This document shows, in pieces, positions 44,161 to 58,528 of a stretch of 64,000 bases of DNA. Every line of letters starts with the position of its first letter. Position 1 is the stretch's first letter. Position numbers and translations under genes: made by a program. The notes beneath the pieces are model-generated. The model was not told the DNA's origin. It saw only the letters and a list, made by a program, of their open reading frames with translations, and made no database searches. Source of the DNA: Calliopsis andreniformis (Eukaryota; Arthropoda; Insecta; Hymenoptera; Andrenidae); assembly GCF_051401765.1 (NCBI RefSeq), contig NW_027480422.1, positions 13,410,001-13,474,000 on the forward strand, given 5' to 3'.

Positions 44161-46599
44161 TGCAACCAGTGTGAAAGTTATGGTCATTTCTACTCTCCGG
44201 GCAACCTAGGCTTAACTCCAGGGCGTTGCTCCTCCAGATCGAATAGCTAGGGCCTTTGAATACAACGCAAGAAGCATAAAATACAATAAAAATGCAACAG
44301 TTTTTCCATCGTGTAACAGGAAAGCTGCAGCCAGTGTGAAAGTACTGGTCATTTCTATGTTCCGGGTGACCTAGGCTTCACTTTAGGGCGTTGCTCCACC
44401 AGATCGAATAGCTCGGGCCTTAGAAGCCAACGCCAGAAACACAAAATAAAATAAAAATACAACAGTTATTCCATCGCATAACAGGAATAATTACAACCAG
44501 TGTGAAAGTAATGGGCATTTCTACGTTCAGGGCAACCAAGGCTTCACCCTAGGGCGTTGCTCCACCAGATCCAATAGTTAGGACCTAAGAAGTCAACGCC
44601 AGAAGCATAAAATACAAAATAAATAGAACAGTTTTTCCATTGTATAAAACGAATAATTGCAACCAGTATGAAAGCTATGGTCATTTATACGTTCCGGGCA
44701 ACCTAGGCTTCTCTCTAGGGCATTGTCCGACCAGATCGAATAGTTAGGGCCTAAGAAGTCAACGCCAGAAGCATAAAATACAATATAAATACAACAGCTC
44801 TTCCATCGTATATAATGTATATTTGCAAACAGTGTGAAAGTAAAGGTCATTTCTACGTACCGGGCAACCTAGGTTTCGCTGTAGGGCGCTGCTCCGCCAG
44901 ATCGAATTGCTAGGGACTTAGAAGTCAACCCCAGAAGCATAAAATACAATAAAAATGCTACAGTTTTTCCATCGTATAACAGGAAAGCTGCAACCAGTGT
45001 GAAAGTACTGGTCATTTCTATGTTCCGGGTAACCTAGGCTTCATTCTAGGGCGTTACTCCACCAGATCGAATAGCTAGGGACTTAGAATTGAACGCCAGA
45101 AGAATAAAATACAACATGGGTACCACAGTTTTTCCATCGTAAAAAATGTATAATTGCAAGCAGTGTGAAGGTAATGGTCATTTCCACGTTACGGGCAACC
45201 TAGGCTTCACTCTAGAGCGTTCCTCCTCCAGACCGAATAGTTAGGGCCTTAGATGTCAACGCCGGAAGCATAAAATACAAAATAAATAGAACAGCTTTTC
45301 CATTGTATAAAACGAATAATTGCAACCAGTGTGAAAGTTATGGTCATTTCTACTCTCCGGGCAACCTAGGCTTAACTCCAGGGCGTTGCTCCTCCAGATC
45401 GAATAGCTAGGGACTTAGAATTTAACGCCAGAAGCATAAAATGCAATAAAAATGCAACAGTTTTTCCATCGTATGTAATGTATATTTGCAAACAGTGTGA
45501 AAGTAAAGGTCATTTCTACGTTCCGGCAACCTAGGTTTCACTTTAGGGCGTTGCTCCACCAGATCGAATAGCTCGGGCCTTAGAAGCAAACGCCAGAAAC
45601 ACAAAATAAAATAAAAATACAACAGTTATTCCATCGTATAACTGGAATAATTACAACCAGTGTGAAAGTAATGGGCATTTATACGTTCCGGGCAACCAAG
45701 GCTTCACCCTAGGGCGTTGCTCCACCAGATCCAATAGGTAGGACCTAAGAAGTCAACGCCAGAAGCATAAAATACAAAATAGATACAACAGTTTTTCCAT
45801 CACATAACAGGAATAATTGCAACCAGTGTGAAAGTGATGGTCATTTCTATGTTCCGGGCAACCTAGGCTTCACTCTAGGGCGTTGCACCACCAGATCGAA
45901 TAGCTAGGGCCTTAGAAGTCAACGCCAGAAGCATAAAGTAAAATATAAATACAACAGTTATTCCATCGTATAACAGTAATAATTACAACCAGTGTGAAAG
46001 TAATGCGCACTTCTACGTTCCGTGCAACCTAGGCTTCACTCTAGGGCGTTGCTCCACCAGATCGAATAGCTAGGGACTAAGAAGTCAACGCAAGAAGCAT
46101 AAAATAAAAGAAAAATACAACAGTTTTTCCATCGTATAAAACGAATAATTGCAACCAGTATGAAAGCTATGGTCATTTATACGTTCCGGGCAACCTAGGC
46201 TTCACTCCAGGGCATTGTCCGACCAGATCGAATAGTTAGGGCCTAAGAAGTCAACGCCAAAAGCATAAAATACAATATAAATACAACAGCTCTTCCATCG
46301 TATATAATGTATATTTGCAAACAGTGTGAAAGTAAAGGTCATTTCTACGTACCGGGCAACCTAGGTTTCGCTGTAGGGCGCTGCTCCGCCAGATCGAATT
46401 TCTAGGGACTTAGAAGACAAGCCCAGAAGCATAAAATACAATAAAAATGCAACAGTTTTTCCATAGTATAACAGGAATACTTGCAACCAGTTTGAAAGTA
46501 CAGGTCATATCTACGTTCCGGGCTACCTAGGCTTCGCTCTAGGGCCTTGCTCCACTAGATCGAATAGCTAGGGACTTAGAATTCAACGCCAGAAAAATA

Positions 46600-49500
46600 A
46601 AATACAACATGGGTACCACAGTTTTTCCATCGTACAAAATGTATAATTGCAAGCAGTGTGAAGGTAATGGTCATTTCCACGTTAAGGGCCACCTAGGCTT
46701 CACTCTAGAGCGTTCCTCCTCCAGACCGAATAGTTAGGGCCTTAGATGTCAACGCCCGAAGCATAAAATACAAAATAAATAGAACAGCTTTTCCATTGTA
46801 TAAAACGAATAATTGCAACCAGTGTGAAAGTTATTGTCATTTCTACTCTCCGGGCAACCTAGGCTTAACTCCAGGGCGTTGCTCCTCCAGATCGAATAGC
46901 TAGGGACTTTGAATACAACGCAAGAAGCATAAAATACAATAAAAATGCAACAGTTTTTCCATAGTATAACAGGAATAATTGCAACCAATGTGAACGTACA
47001 GGTCATTTCTACGTTACGGGTAACCTAGGCTTCGCTCTAGGGACTTGCTCCACCAGATCGAATAGCTAGGGACTTAGAAGTCAACGCCAGAGGCATAAAA
47101 TACAATAAAAATGTAACAGCTCTTCCATCGTATATAATGTATATTTGCAAACAGTGTGAAAGTAAAGGTCATTTCTACATACCGGGCAACCTAGGTTTCG
47201 CTGTAGGGCGCTGCTCCGCCAGATCGAATAGCTAGGGACTTAGAAGTCAACCCCAGAAGCATAAAATACAATAAAAATGCAACAGTTTTTCCATCGTATA
47301 AAATGGATAATTGCAAGGACTGTGAAGGCAATGGTCATTTCTACGTTCCGGGCAACCTAGGCTTCACTCTAGAGCGTTGCTTCACCAGATCGAATAGTTA
47401 GGGCCTTAGATGTCACCGCCCGAAGCATAAAATACAAAATAAATAGAACAGTTTTTCCATTGTATAAAACGAATAATTGCAACCAGTGTGAAAGTTATGG
47501 TCATTTCTACGTTTCCGGTAGCCTAGGCTTAACTGTAGGACGTTGCTCCACCAGATCGCATAGTTAGGGACTTAGAATTTAACGCCAGAAGCATAAAATG
47601 CAATAAAAATGCAACAGTTTTTCCATCGTATAACAGGAATAATTGCAACCAGTGTGAAAGTACAGGTCATTTCTACGTTCCGGGCAATCCAGGTTTCGCT
47701 CTAGGGCGTTGCTCCACCAGATCGAATACATAGGGAATTAGAAGTCAACGCCAGAGGCATAAAATACAATAAAAATGCAACAGTTTTTCCACCGTATAAC
47801 AGGAATAACTGCAACCAGTGTGAAAGTACTTGTCATTTCTAGGTTTCCGGTAGCCTAGATTTCACTCTGGGGCGTTGCTCCACCCGATCCAATAGCAAGG
47901 GACTTAGCATTCAGCGCTAGAAGAATAAAATACAACATATGTACAACAGTTTTTCCATAGTATAAAATGTATAATTGCAAGCAGTGTGAAGGTAATGGTC
48001 ATTTCTACGTTCTGGGCAACCTAGGCTTCACTCTAGAGCGTTGCTCCACCAGATCGAATGGTTAGCGCCTTAGAAGTCAACGCCCGAAGCATAAAATACA
48101 AAATAAATAGAACAGTTTTTCCATTGTATAAAACGAATAATTGCAACCAGAGTGAAAGTTATGGTCATTTATACGTTCCGGGCAACCTAGGCTTCACTCT
48201 AGGGCAATGTCCCACCAGATCGAGTAGCTAGGGCCTTAGAAGTCAGTGCCAGAAGCATAAAATACAATATAAATACAACAGCTTTTCCATCGTATGTAAT
48301 GTATATTTGCAAACAATGTGAAAGTAAAGGTCATTTCTACGTTCCGGGCAACCTAGGTTTCACTTTAGGGCGTTGCTCCACCAGATCGAATAGCTCGGGC
48401 CTTAGAAGCCAACGCCAGAAACACAAAATAAAATAAAAATACAACAGTTATTCCATCGCATAACAGGAATAATTACAACCAGTGTGAAAGTAATGGGCAT
48501 TTCTACGTTCCGGGCAACCAAGGCTTCACCCTAGGGCGTTGCTCCACCAGATCCAATAGTTAGGACCTAAGAAGTCAACGCCAGAAGCATAAAATACAAA
48601 ATAAATAGAACAGTTTTTCCATTGTATAAAACGAATAATTGCAACCAGTGTGAAAGTTATGGTCATTTCTACGTTCCGGGCAACCTAGGCTTCACTCTAG
48701 GGCATTGTCCGACCAGATCGAATAGTTAGGGCCTAAGAAGTCAACGCCAGAAGCATAAAATACAATATAAATACAACAGCTCTTCCATCGTATATAATGT
48801 ATATTTGCAAACAGTGTGAAAGTAAAGGTCATTTCTACGTACCGGGCAACCTAGGTTTCGCTGTAGGGCGCTGCTCCGCCAGATCGAATTGCTAGGGACT
48901 TAGAAGACAACCCCAGAAGCATAAAATACAATAAAAATGCAACAGTTTTTCCATCGTATAACAGGAAATCTGCAACCAGTGTGAAAGTACTGGTCATTTC
49001 TATGTTCCGGGTAACCTAGGCTTCATTCTAGGGCGTTGCTCCACTAGATCGAATAGCTAGGGACTTAGAATTCAACGCCAGAAAAATAAAATACAACATG
49101 CGTACCACAGTTTTTCCATCGTACAAAATGTATAATTGCAAGCAGTGTGAAGGTAATGGTCATTTCCACGTTAAGGGCAACCTCGGCTTCACTCTAGAGC
49201 GTTCCTCCTCCAGACCGAATAGTTAGGGCCTTAGATGTCAACGCCCGAAGCATAAAATACAAAATAAATAGAACAGCTTTTCCATTGTATAAAACGAATA
49301 ATTGCAACCAGTGTGAAAGTTATGGTCATTTCTACTCTCCGGGCAACCTAGGCTTAACTCCAGGGCGTTGCTCCTCCAGATCGAATAGCTAGGGACTTTG
49401 AATACAACGCAAGAAGCATAAAATACAATAAAAATGCAACAGTTTTTCCATAGTATAACAGGAATAATTGCAACCAATGTGAACGTACAGGTCATTTCTA

Positions 49501-52500
49501 CGTTCCGGGTAACCTAGGCTTCGCTCTAGGGACTTGCTCCACCAGATCGAATAGCTAGGGACTTAGAAGTCAACGCCAGAGGCATAAAATACAATAAAAA
49601 TGCAACAGCTCTTCCATCGTAAAGAATGTATATTTGCAAACAGTGTGAAAGTAAAGGTCATTTCTACGTACCGGGCAACCTAGGTTTCGCTGTAGGGCGC
49701 TGCTCCGCCAGATCGAATAGCTAGGGACTTAGAAGTCAACCCCAGAAGCATAAAATACAATAAAAATGCAACAGTTTTTCCATCGTATAAAATGGATAAT
49801 TGCAAGGACTGTGAAGGCAATGGTCATTTCTACGTTCCGGGCAACCTAGGCTTCACTCTAGAGCGTTGCTTCACCAGATCGAATAGTTAGGGCCTTAGGT
49901 GTCACCGCCCGAAGCATAAAATACAAAATAAATAGAACAGTTTTTCCACTGTATAAAACGAATAATTGCAACCAGTGTGAAAGTTATGGTCATTTCTACG
50001 TTCCGGGCAACCTAGGCTTAACTGTAGGGCGTTGCTCCACCAGATCGCATAGTTAGGGACATAGAATTTAACGCCAGAAGCATAAAATGCAATAAAAATG
50101 CAACAGTTTTTCCATCGTATAACAGGAATAATTGCAACCAGTGTGAAAGTACAGGTCATTTCTACGTTCCGGGCAATCCAGGTTTCGCTCTAGGGCGTTG
50201 CTCCACCAGATCGAATACATAGGGAATTAGAAGTCAACGCCAGAGGCATAAAATACAATAAAAATGCAACAGTTTTTCCACCGTATAACAGGAATAACTG
50301 CAACCAGTGTGAAAGTACTTGTCATTTCTAGGTTTCCGGTAGCCTAGATTTCACTCTGGGGCGTTGCTCCACCCGATCCAATAGCAAGGGACTTAGCATT
50401 CAGCGCTAGAAGAATAAAATACAACATATGTACAACAGTTTTTCCATAGTATAAAATGTATAATTGCAAGCAGTGTGAAGGTAATGGTCATTTCTACGTT
50501 CTGGGCAACCTAGGCTTCACTCTAGAGCGTTGCTCCACCAGATCGAATGGTTAGCGCCTTAGAAGTCAACGCCCGAAGCATAAAATACAAAATAAATAGA
50601 ACAGTTTTTCCATTGTATAAAACGAATAATTGCAACCAGAGTGAAAGTTATGGTCATTTATACGTTCCGGGCAACCTAGGCTTCACTCTAGGGCAATGTC
50701 CCACCAGATCGAGTAGCTAGGGCCTTAGAAGTCAGTGCCAGAAGCATAAAATACAATATAAATACAACAGCTTTTCCATCGTATGTAATGTATATTTGCA
50801 AACAATGTGAAAGTAAAGGTCATTTCTACGTTCCGGGCAACCTAGGTTTCACTTTAGGGCGTTGCTCCACCAGATCGAATAGCTCGGGCCTTAGAAGCCA
50901 ACGCCAGAAACACAAAATAAAATAAAAATACAACAGTTATTCCATCGCATAACAGGAATAATTACAACCAGTGTGAAAGTAATGGGCATTTCTACGTTCC
51001 GGGCAACCAAGGCTTCACCCTAGGGCGTTGCTCCACCAGATCCAATAGTTAGGACCTAAGAAGTCAACGCCAGAAGCATAAAATACAAAATAAATAGAAC
51101 AGTTTTTCCATTGTATAAAACGAATAATTGCAACCAGTGTGAAAGTTATGGTCATTTCTACGTTCCGGGCAACCTAGGCTTCACTCTAGGGCATTGTCCG
51201 ACCAGATCGAATAGTTAGGGCCTAAGAAGTCAACGCCAGAAGCATAAAATACAATATAAATACAACAGCTCTTCCATCGTATATAATGTATATTTGCAAA
51301 CAGTGTGAAAGTAAAGGTCATTTCTACGTACCGGGCAACCTAGGTTTCGCTGTAGGGCGCTGCTCCGCCAGATCGAATTGCTAGGGACTTAGAAGCCAAC
51401 CCCAGAAGCATAAAATACAATAAAAATGCAACAGTTTTTCCATCGTATAACAGGAAATCTGCAACCAGTGTGAAAGTACTGGTCATTTCTATGTTCCGGG
51501 TAACCTAGGCTTCATTCTAGGGCGTTGCTCCACCAGATCGAATAGCTAGGGACTTAGAATTCAACGCCAGAAAAATAAAATACAACATGCGTACCACAGT
51601 TTTTCCATCGTACAAAATGTATAATTGCAAGCAGTGTGAAGGTAATGGTCATTTCCACGTTAAGGGCAACCTCGGCTTCACTCTAGAGCGTTCCTCCTCC
51701 AGACCGAATAGTTAGGGCCTTAGATGTCAACGCCCGAAGCATAAAATACAAAATAAATAGAACAGCTTTTCCATTGTATAAAACGAATAATTGCAACCAG
51801 TGTGAAAGTTATGGTCATTTCTACTCTCCGGGCAACCTAGGCTTAACTCCAGGGCGTTGCTCCTCCAGATCGAATAGCTAGGGACTTTGAATACAACGCA
51901 AGAAGCATAAAATACAATAAAAATGCAACAGTTTTTCCATAGTATAACAGGAATAATTGCAACCAATGTGAACGTACAGGTCATTTCTACGTTCCGGGTA
52001 ACCTAGGCTTCGCTCTAGGGACTTGCTCCACCAGATCGAATAGCTAGGGACTTAGAAGTCAACGCCAGAGGCATAAAATACAATAAAAATGCAACAGCTC
52101 TTCCATCGTAAAGAATGTATATTTGCAAACAGTGTGAAAGTAAAGGTCATTTCTACGTACCGGGCAACCTAGGTTTCGCTGTAGGGCGCTGCTCCGCCAG
52201 ATCGAATAGCTAGGGACTTAGAAGTCAACCCCAGAAGCATAAAATACAATAAAAATGCAACAGTTTTTCCATCGTATAAAATGGATAATTGCAAGGACTG
52301 TGAAGGCAATGGTCATTTCTACGTTCCGGGCAACCTAGGCTTCACTCTAGAGCGTTGCTTCACCAGATCGAATAGTTAGGGCCTTAGGTGTCACCGCCCG
52401 AAGCATAAAATACAAAATAAATAGAACAGTTTTTCCACTGTATAAAACGAATAATTGCAACCAGTGTGAAAGTTATGGTCATTTCTACGTTCCGGGCAAC

Positions 52501-54215
52501 CTAGGCTTAACTGTAGGGCGTTGCTCCACCAGATCGCATAGTTAGGGACATAGAATTTAACGCCAGAAGCATAAAATGCAATAAAAATGCAACAGTTTTT
52601 CCATCGTATAACAGGAATAATTGCAACCAGTGTGAAAGTACAGGTCATTTCTACGTTCCGGGCAATCCAGGTTTCGCTCTAGGGCGTTGCTCCACCAGAT
52701 CGAATACATAGGGAATTAGAAGTCAACGCCAGAGGCATAAAATACAATAAAAATGCAACAGTTTTTCCACCGTATAACAGGAATAACTGCAACCAGTGTG
52801 AAAGTACTTGTCATTTCTAGGTTTCCGGTAGCCTAGATTTCACTCTGGGGCGTTGCTCCACCCGATCCAACAGCAAGGGACTTAGCATTCAGCGCTAGAA
52901 GAATAAAATACAACATATGTACAACAGTTTTTCCATAGTATAAAATGTATAATTGCAAGCAGTGTGAAGGTAATGGTCATTTCTACGTTCTGGGCAACCT
53001 AGGCTTCACTCTAGAGCGTTGCTCCACCAGATCGAATGGTTAGCGCCTTAGAAGTCAACGCCCGAAGCATAAAATACAAAATAAATAGAACAGTTTTTCC
53101 ATTGTATAAAACGAATAATTGCAACCAGAGTGAAAGTTATGGTCATTTATACGTTCCGGGCAACCTAGGCTTCACTCTAGGGCAATGTCCCACCAGATCG
53201 AGTAGCTAGGGCCTTAGAAGTCAGTGCCAGAAGCATAAAATACAATATAAATACAACAGCTTTTCCATCGTATGTAATGTATATTTGCAAACAATGTGAA
53301 AGTAAAGGTCATTTCTACGTTCCGGGCAACCTAGGTTTCACTTTAGGGCGTTGCTCCACCAGATCGAATAGCTCGGGCCTTAGAAGCCAACGCCAGAAAC
53401 ACAAAATAAAATAAAAATACAACAGTTATTCCATCGCATAACAGGAATAATTACAACCAGTGTGAAAGTAATGGGCATTTCTACGTTCCGGGCAACCAAG
53501 GCTTCACCCTAGGGCGTTGCTCCACCAGATCCAATAGTTAGGACCTAAGAAGTCAACGCCAGAAGCATAAAATACAAAATAAATAGAACAGTTTTTCCAT
53601 TGTATAAAACGAATAATTGCAACCAGTGTGAAAGTTATGGTCATTTCTACGTTCCGGGCAACCTAGGCTTCACTCTAGGGCATTGTCCGACCAGATCGAA
53701 TAGTTAGGGCCTAAGAAGTCAACGCCAGAAGCATAAAATACAATATAAATACAACAGCTCTTCCATCGTATATAATGTATATTTGCAAACAGTGTGAAAG
53801 TAAAGGTCATTTCTACGTACCGGGCAACCTAGGTTTCGCTGTAGGGCGCTGCTCCGCCAGATCGAATTGCTAGGGACTTAGAAGACAACCCCAGAAGCAT
53901 AAAATACAATAAAAATGCAACAGTTTTTCCATCGTATAACAGGAAATCTGCAACCAGTGTGAAAGTACTGGTCATTTCTATGTTCCGGGTAACCTAGGCT
54001 TCATTCTAGGGCGTTGCTCCACCAGATCGAATAGCTAGGGACTTAGAATTCAACGCCAGAAAAATAAAATACAACATGCGTACCACAGTTTTTCCATCGT
54101 ACAAAATGTATAATTGCAAGCAGTGTGAAGGTAATGGTCATTTCCACGTTAAGGGCAACCTCGGCTTCACTCTAGAGCGTTCCTCCTCCAGACCGAATAG
54201 TTAGGGCCTTAGATG
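46600..54215. repeat. 15-monomer higher-order repeat (2,489 bp), about three tandem copies
   Basis: The same variant block begins at 46749, 49238, 51727 and 54216, exactly 2,489 bp apart each time (15 x 166 minus 1). A second block repeats at 49902, 52391 and 54880 with the same spacing. The copies at 49238 and 51727 are nearly identical along their length, and the first copy is slightly more diverged. The fourth block, from 54216, switches after about 55040 into the longer unit. Confidence 0.88.
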
Positions 54216-57200
54216 TCAACGCCCGAAGCATAAAATACAAAATAAATAGAACAGCTTTTCCATTGTATAAAACGAATAATTGCAACCAGTGTGAAAGTTA
54301 TGGTCATTTCTACTCTCCGGGCAACCTAGGCTTAACTCCAGGGCGTTGCTCCTCCAGATCGAATAGCTAGGGACTTTGAATACAACGCAAGAAGCATAAA
54401 ATACAATAAAAATGCAACAGTTTTTCCATAGTATAACAGGAATAATTGCAACCAATGTGAACGTACAGGTCATTTCTACGTTCCGGGTAACCTAGGCTTC
54501 GCTCTAGGGACTTGCTCCACCAGATCGAATAGCTAGGGACTTAGAAGTCAACGCCAGAGGCATAAAATACAATAAAAATGCAACAGCTCTTCCATCGTAA
54601 AGAATGTATATTTGCAAACAGTGTGAAAGTAAAGGTCATTTCTACGTACCGGGCAACCTAGGTTTCGCTGTAGGGCGCTGCTCCGCCAGATCGAATAGCT
54701 AGGGACTTAGAAGTCAACCCCAGAAGCATAAAATACAATAAAAATGCAACAGTTTTTCCATCGTATAAAATGGATAATTGCAAGGACTGTGAAGGCAATG
54801 GTCATTTCTACGTTCCGGGCAACCTAGGCTTCACTCTAGAGCGTTGCTTCACCAGATCGAATAGTTAGGGCCTTAGGTGTCACCGCCCGAAGCATAAAAT
54901 ACAAAATAAATAGAACAGTTTTTCCACTGTATAAAACGAATAATTGCAACCAGTGTGAAAGTTATGGTCATTTCTACGTTCCGGGCAACCTAGGCTTAAC
55001 TGTAGGGCGTTGCTCCACCAGATCGCATAGTTAGGGACATAGAATTTAACGCCAGAAGCATAAAATACAATAAAAATGCAACAGTTTTTCCATAGTATAA
55101 CAGGAATAATTGCAACCAATATGAAAGTACAGGTCATTTCTACGTTCCGGCCAACCTAGGCTTCGCTCTAGGGACTTGCTCCACCAGATCGAATAGCTAG
55201 GGACTTAGAAGTCAACGCCAGAGGCATAAAATACAATAAAAATGCAACAGTTTTTCCATCGTATAACATGAATAACTGCAACCAGTGTGAAAGTACTGGT
55301 CATTTTTATGTTCCCGGTAACCTAGGCTTCACTCTAGGGCGTTGCTCCACCACATCGAATAGCTACGGCCTTAGAAGTCAACGCCATAACTATAAAAAAC
55401 AATATAGATACAACAGTTCTTCCATTGTATAAAATGAGTAATTGCAACCAGAGTGAAGGTGATGGTCATTTCTACGTCCCGGGCAACCTTGGCTTCACTC
55501 TAGGGCGTTGCTCCACCAGATCGAATAGCTAGGGACTTAGAAGTCAACGCTAGAAGCATAAAATAAAAGAAAAATACAACAGTTTTTCCATCGTATAAAA
55601 CGAATAATTGCAACCAGTATGAAAGCTATGGTCATTTATACGTTCCGGGCAACCTAGGCTTCACTCTAGGGCATTGTCCGACCAGATCGAATAGTTAGGG
55701 CCTAAGAAGTCAACGCCAGAAGCATAAAATACAATATAAATACAACAGCTCTTCCATCGTATATAATGTATATTTGCAAACAGTGTGAAAGTAAAGGTCA
55801 TTTCTACGTACCGGGCAACCTAGGTTTCGCTGTAGGGCGCTGCTCCGCCAGATCGAATTGCTAGGGACTTAGAAGTCAACCCCAGAAGCATAAAATACAA
55901 TAAAAATGCTACAGTTTTTCCATCGTATAACAGGAAAGCTGCAACCAGTGTGAAAGTACTGGTCATTTCTATGTTCCGGGTAACCTAGGCTTCATTCTAG
56001 GGCGTTGCTCCACCAGATCGAATAGCTAGGGACTTAGAATTCAACGCCAGAAGAATAAAATACAACATGGGTACCACAGTCTTTCCATCGTATAAAATGT
56101 ATAATTGCAAGCAGTGTGAAGGTAATGGTCATTTCCACGTTACGGGCAACCTAGGCTTCACTCTAGAGCGTTCCTCCTCCAGACCGAATAGTTAGGGCCT
56201 TAGATGTCAACGCCCGAAGCATAAAATACAAAATAAATAGAACAGCTTTTCCATTGTATAAAACGATTAATTGCAACCAGTGTGAAAGTTATGGTCATTC
56301 CTACTCTCCGGGCAACCTAGGCTTAACTCCAGGGCGTTGCTCCTCCAGATCGAATAGCTAGGGCCTTTGAATACAACGCAAGAAGCATAAAATACAATAA
56401 AAATGCAACAGTTTTTCCATCGTGTAACAGGAAAGCTGCAGCCAGTGTGAAAGTACTGGTCATTTCTATGTTCCGGGTGACCTAGGCTTCACTCTAGGGC
56501 ATTGCTCCACCAGATGGAATAGCTAGGTACTTAGAATTCAACGCCAGGAGAACAAAATACAACATAAGTACAACAGTTTTTCCATCGTATAAAATGTATA
56601 ATTGCAAGAAGTGTGAAGGTAATGGTCATTTCTACGTTCCGGGCAACCTAGGCTTCACTCTAGGGCGTGGCTTCACCAGATCGAATAGTTAGGGCCTTAG
56701 ATGTCAACGCTCGAAGCATAAAATACAAAATAAATAGAACAGTTTTTCCATTGTATAGAACGAATAATTGCAACCAGTGTGAAAGTTATGGTCATTTCTA
56801 CGTTTCCGGTAGCCTAGGCTTAACTGTAGGACGTTGCTCCACCAGATCGCATAGTGAGGGACTTAGAATTTAACGCCAGAAGCATAAAATGCAATAAAAA
56901 TGCAACAGTTTTTCCATAGTATAACAGGAATACTTGCAACCAGTTTGAAAGTACAGGTCATATCTACGTTCCGGGCAACCTAGGCTTCGCTCTAGGGCCT
57001 TGCTCCACTAGATCGAATAGCTAGGGACTTAGAAGTCAACGCCAGAGGCATAAAATACAATAAAAATGCAACAGTTTTTCCACCGTATAACAGGAATAAC
57101 TGCAACGAGTGTGAAAGTACTTGTCATTTCTAGGTTTCCGGTAACCTAGGTTTCACTCTGGGGCGTTGCTCCACCCGATCCAATAGCTCGGGCCTTAGAA

Positions 57201-58528
57201 GCCAACGCCAGAAACACAAAATAAAATAAAAATACAACAGTTATTCCATCGCATAACAGGAATAATTACAACCAGTGTGAAAGTAATGGGCATTTCTACG
57301 TTCCGGGCAACCAAGGCTTCATCCTAGGGCGTTGCTCCACCAGATCCAATAGTTAGGACCTAAGAAGTCAACGCCAGAAGCATAAAATACAAAATAAATA
57401 GAACAGTTTTTCCATTGTATAAAACGAATAATTGCAACCAGTGTGAAAGTTATGGTCATTTCTACGTTCCGGGCAACCTAGGCTTAACTGTAGGGCGTTG
57501 CTCCACCAGATCGCATAGTTAGGGACATAGAATTTAACGCCAGAAGCATAAAATACAATAAAAATGCAACAGTTTTTCCATAGTATAACAGGAATAACTG
57601 CAACCAGTGTGAAAGTACTGGTCATTTGTATGTTCCCGGTAACCTAGGCTTCACTCTAGGGCGTTGCTCTACCACATCGAATAGCTACGGCCTTAGAAGT
57701 CAACGCCATAACTATAAAAAACAATATAAATACAACAGTTCTTCCATTGTATAAAATGAATAATTGCAACCAGAGTGAAGGTGATGGTCATTCCTACGTC
57801 CCGGGCAACCTAGGCTTCACTCTAGGGCGTTGCTCCACCAGATCGATGAGCTAGGGACTTAGAAGTCAACGCTAGAAGCATAAAATAAAAGAAAAATACA
57901 ACAGTTTTTCCATCGTATAAAACGAATAATTGCAACCAGTATGAAAGCTATGATCATTTAAACGTTCCGGGCAACCTAGGCTTCACTCTAGGGCATTGTC
58001 CGACCAGATCGAATAGTTAGGGCCTAAGAAGTCAACGCCAGAAGCATAAAATACAATATAAATACAACAGCTCTTCCATCGTATATAATGTATATTTGCA
58101 AACAGTGTGAAAGTAAAGGTCATTTCTACGTACCGGGCAACCTAGGTTTCGCTGTAGGGCGCTGCTCCGCCAGATCGAATTGCTAGGGACTTAGAAGACA
58201 ACCCCAGAAGCATAAAATACAATAAAAATGCAACAGTTTTTCCATCGTATAACAGGAAATCTGCAACCAGTGTGAAAGTACTGGTCATTTCTATGTTCCG
58301 GGTAACCTAGGCTTCATTCTAGGGCGTTGCTCCACCAGATCGAATAGCTAGGGACTTAGAATTCAACGCCAGAAAAATAAAATACAACATGCGTACCACA
58401 GTTTTTCCATCGTACAAAATGTATAATTGCAAGCAGTGTGAAGGTAATGGTCATTTCCACGTTAAGGGCAACCTAGGCTTCACTCTAGAGCGTTCCTCCT
58501 CCAGACCGAATAGTTAGGGCCTTAGATG
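54216..58528. repeat. 26-monomer higher-order repeat, deletion derivative of the 29-mer
   Basis: This 4,313-bp unit matches 39285-44095 at offset 14,931 bp up to about 57180 and at offset 14,433 bp after it. The difference is 498 bp, exactly three monomers. The joint is at about 57181-57186, inside aatagc shared by both parent monomers. Left of it the sequence is the cacccgatcc type, and right of it the ctcgggcc type. Confidence 0.82.
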
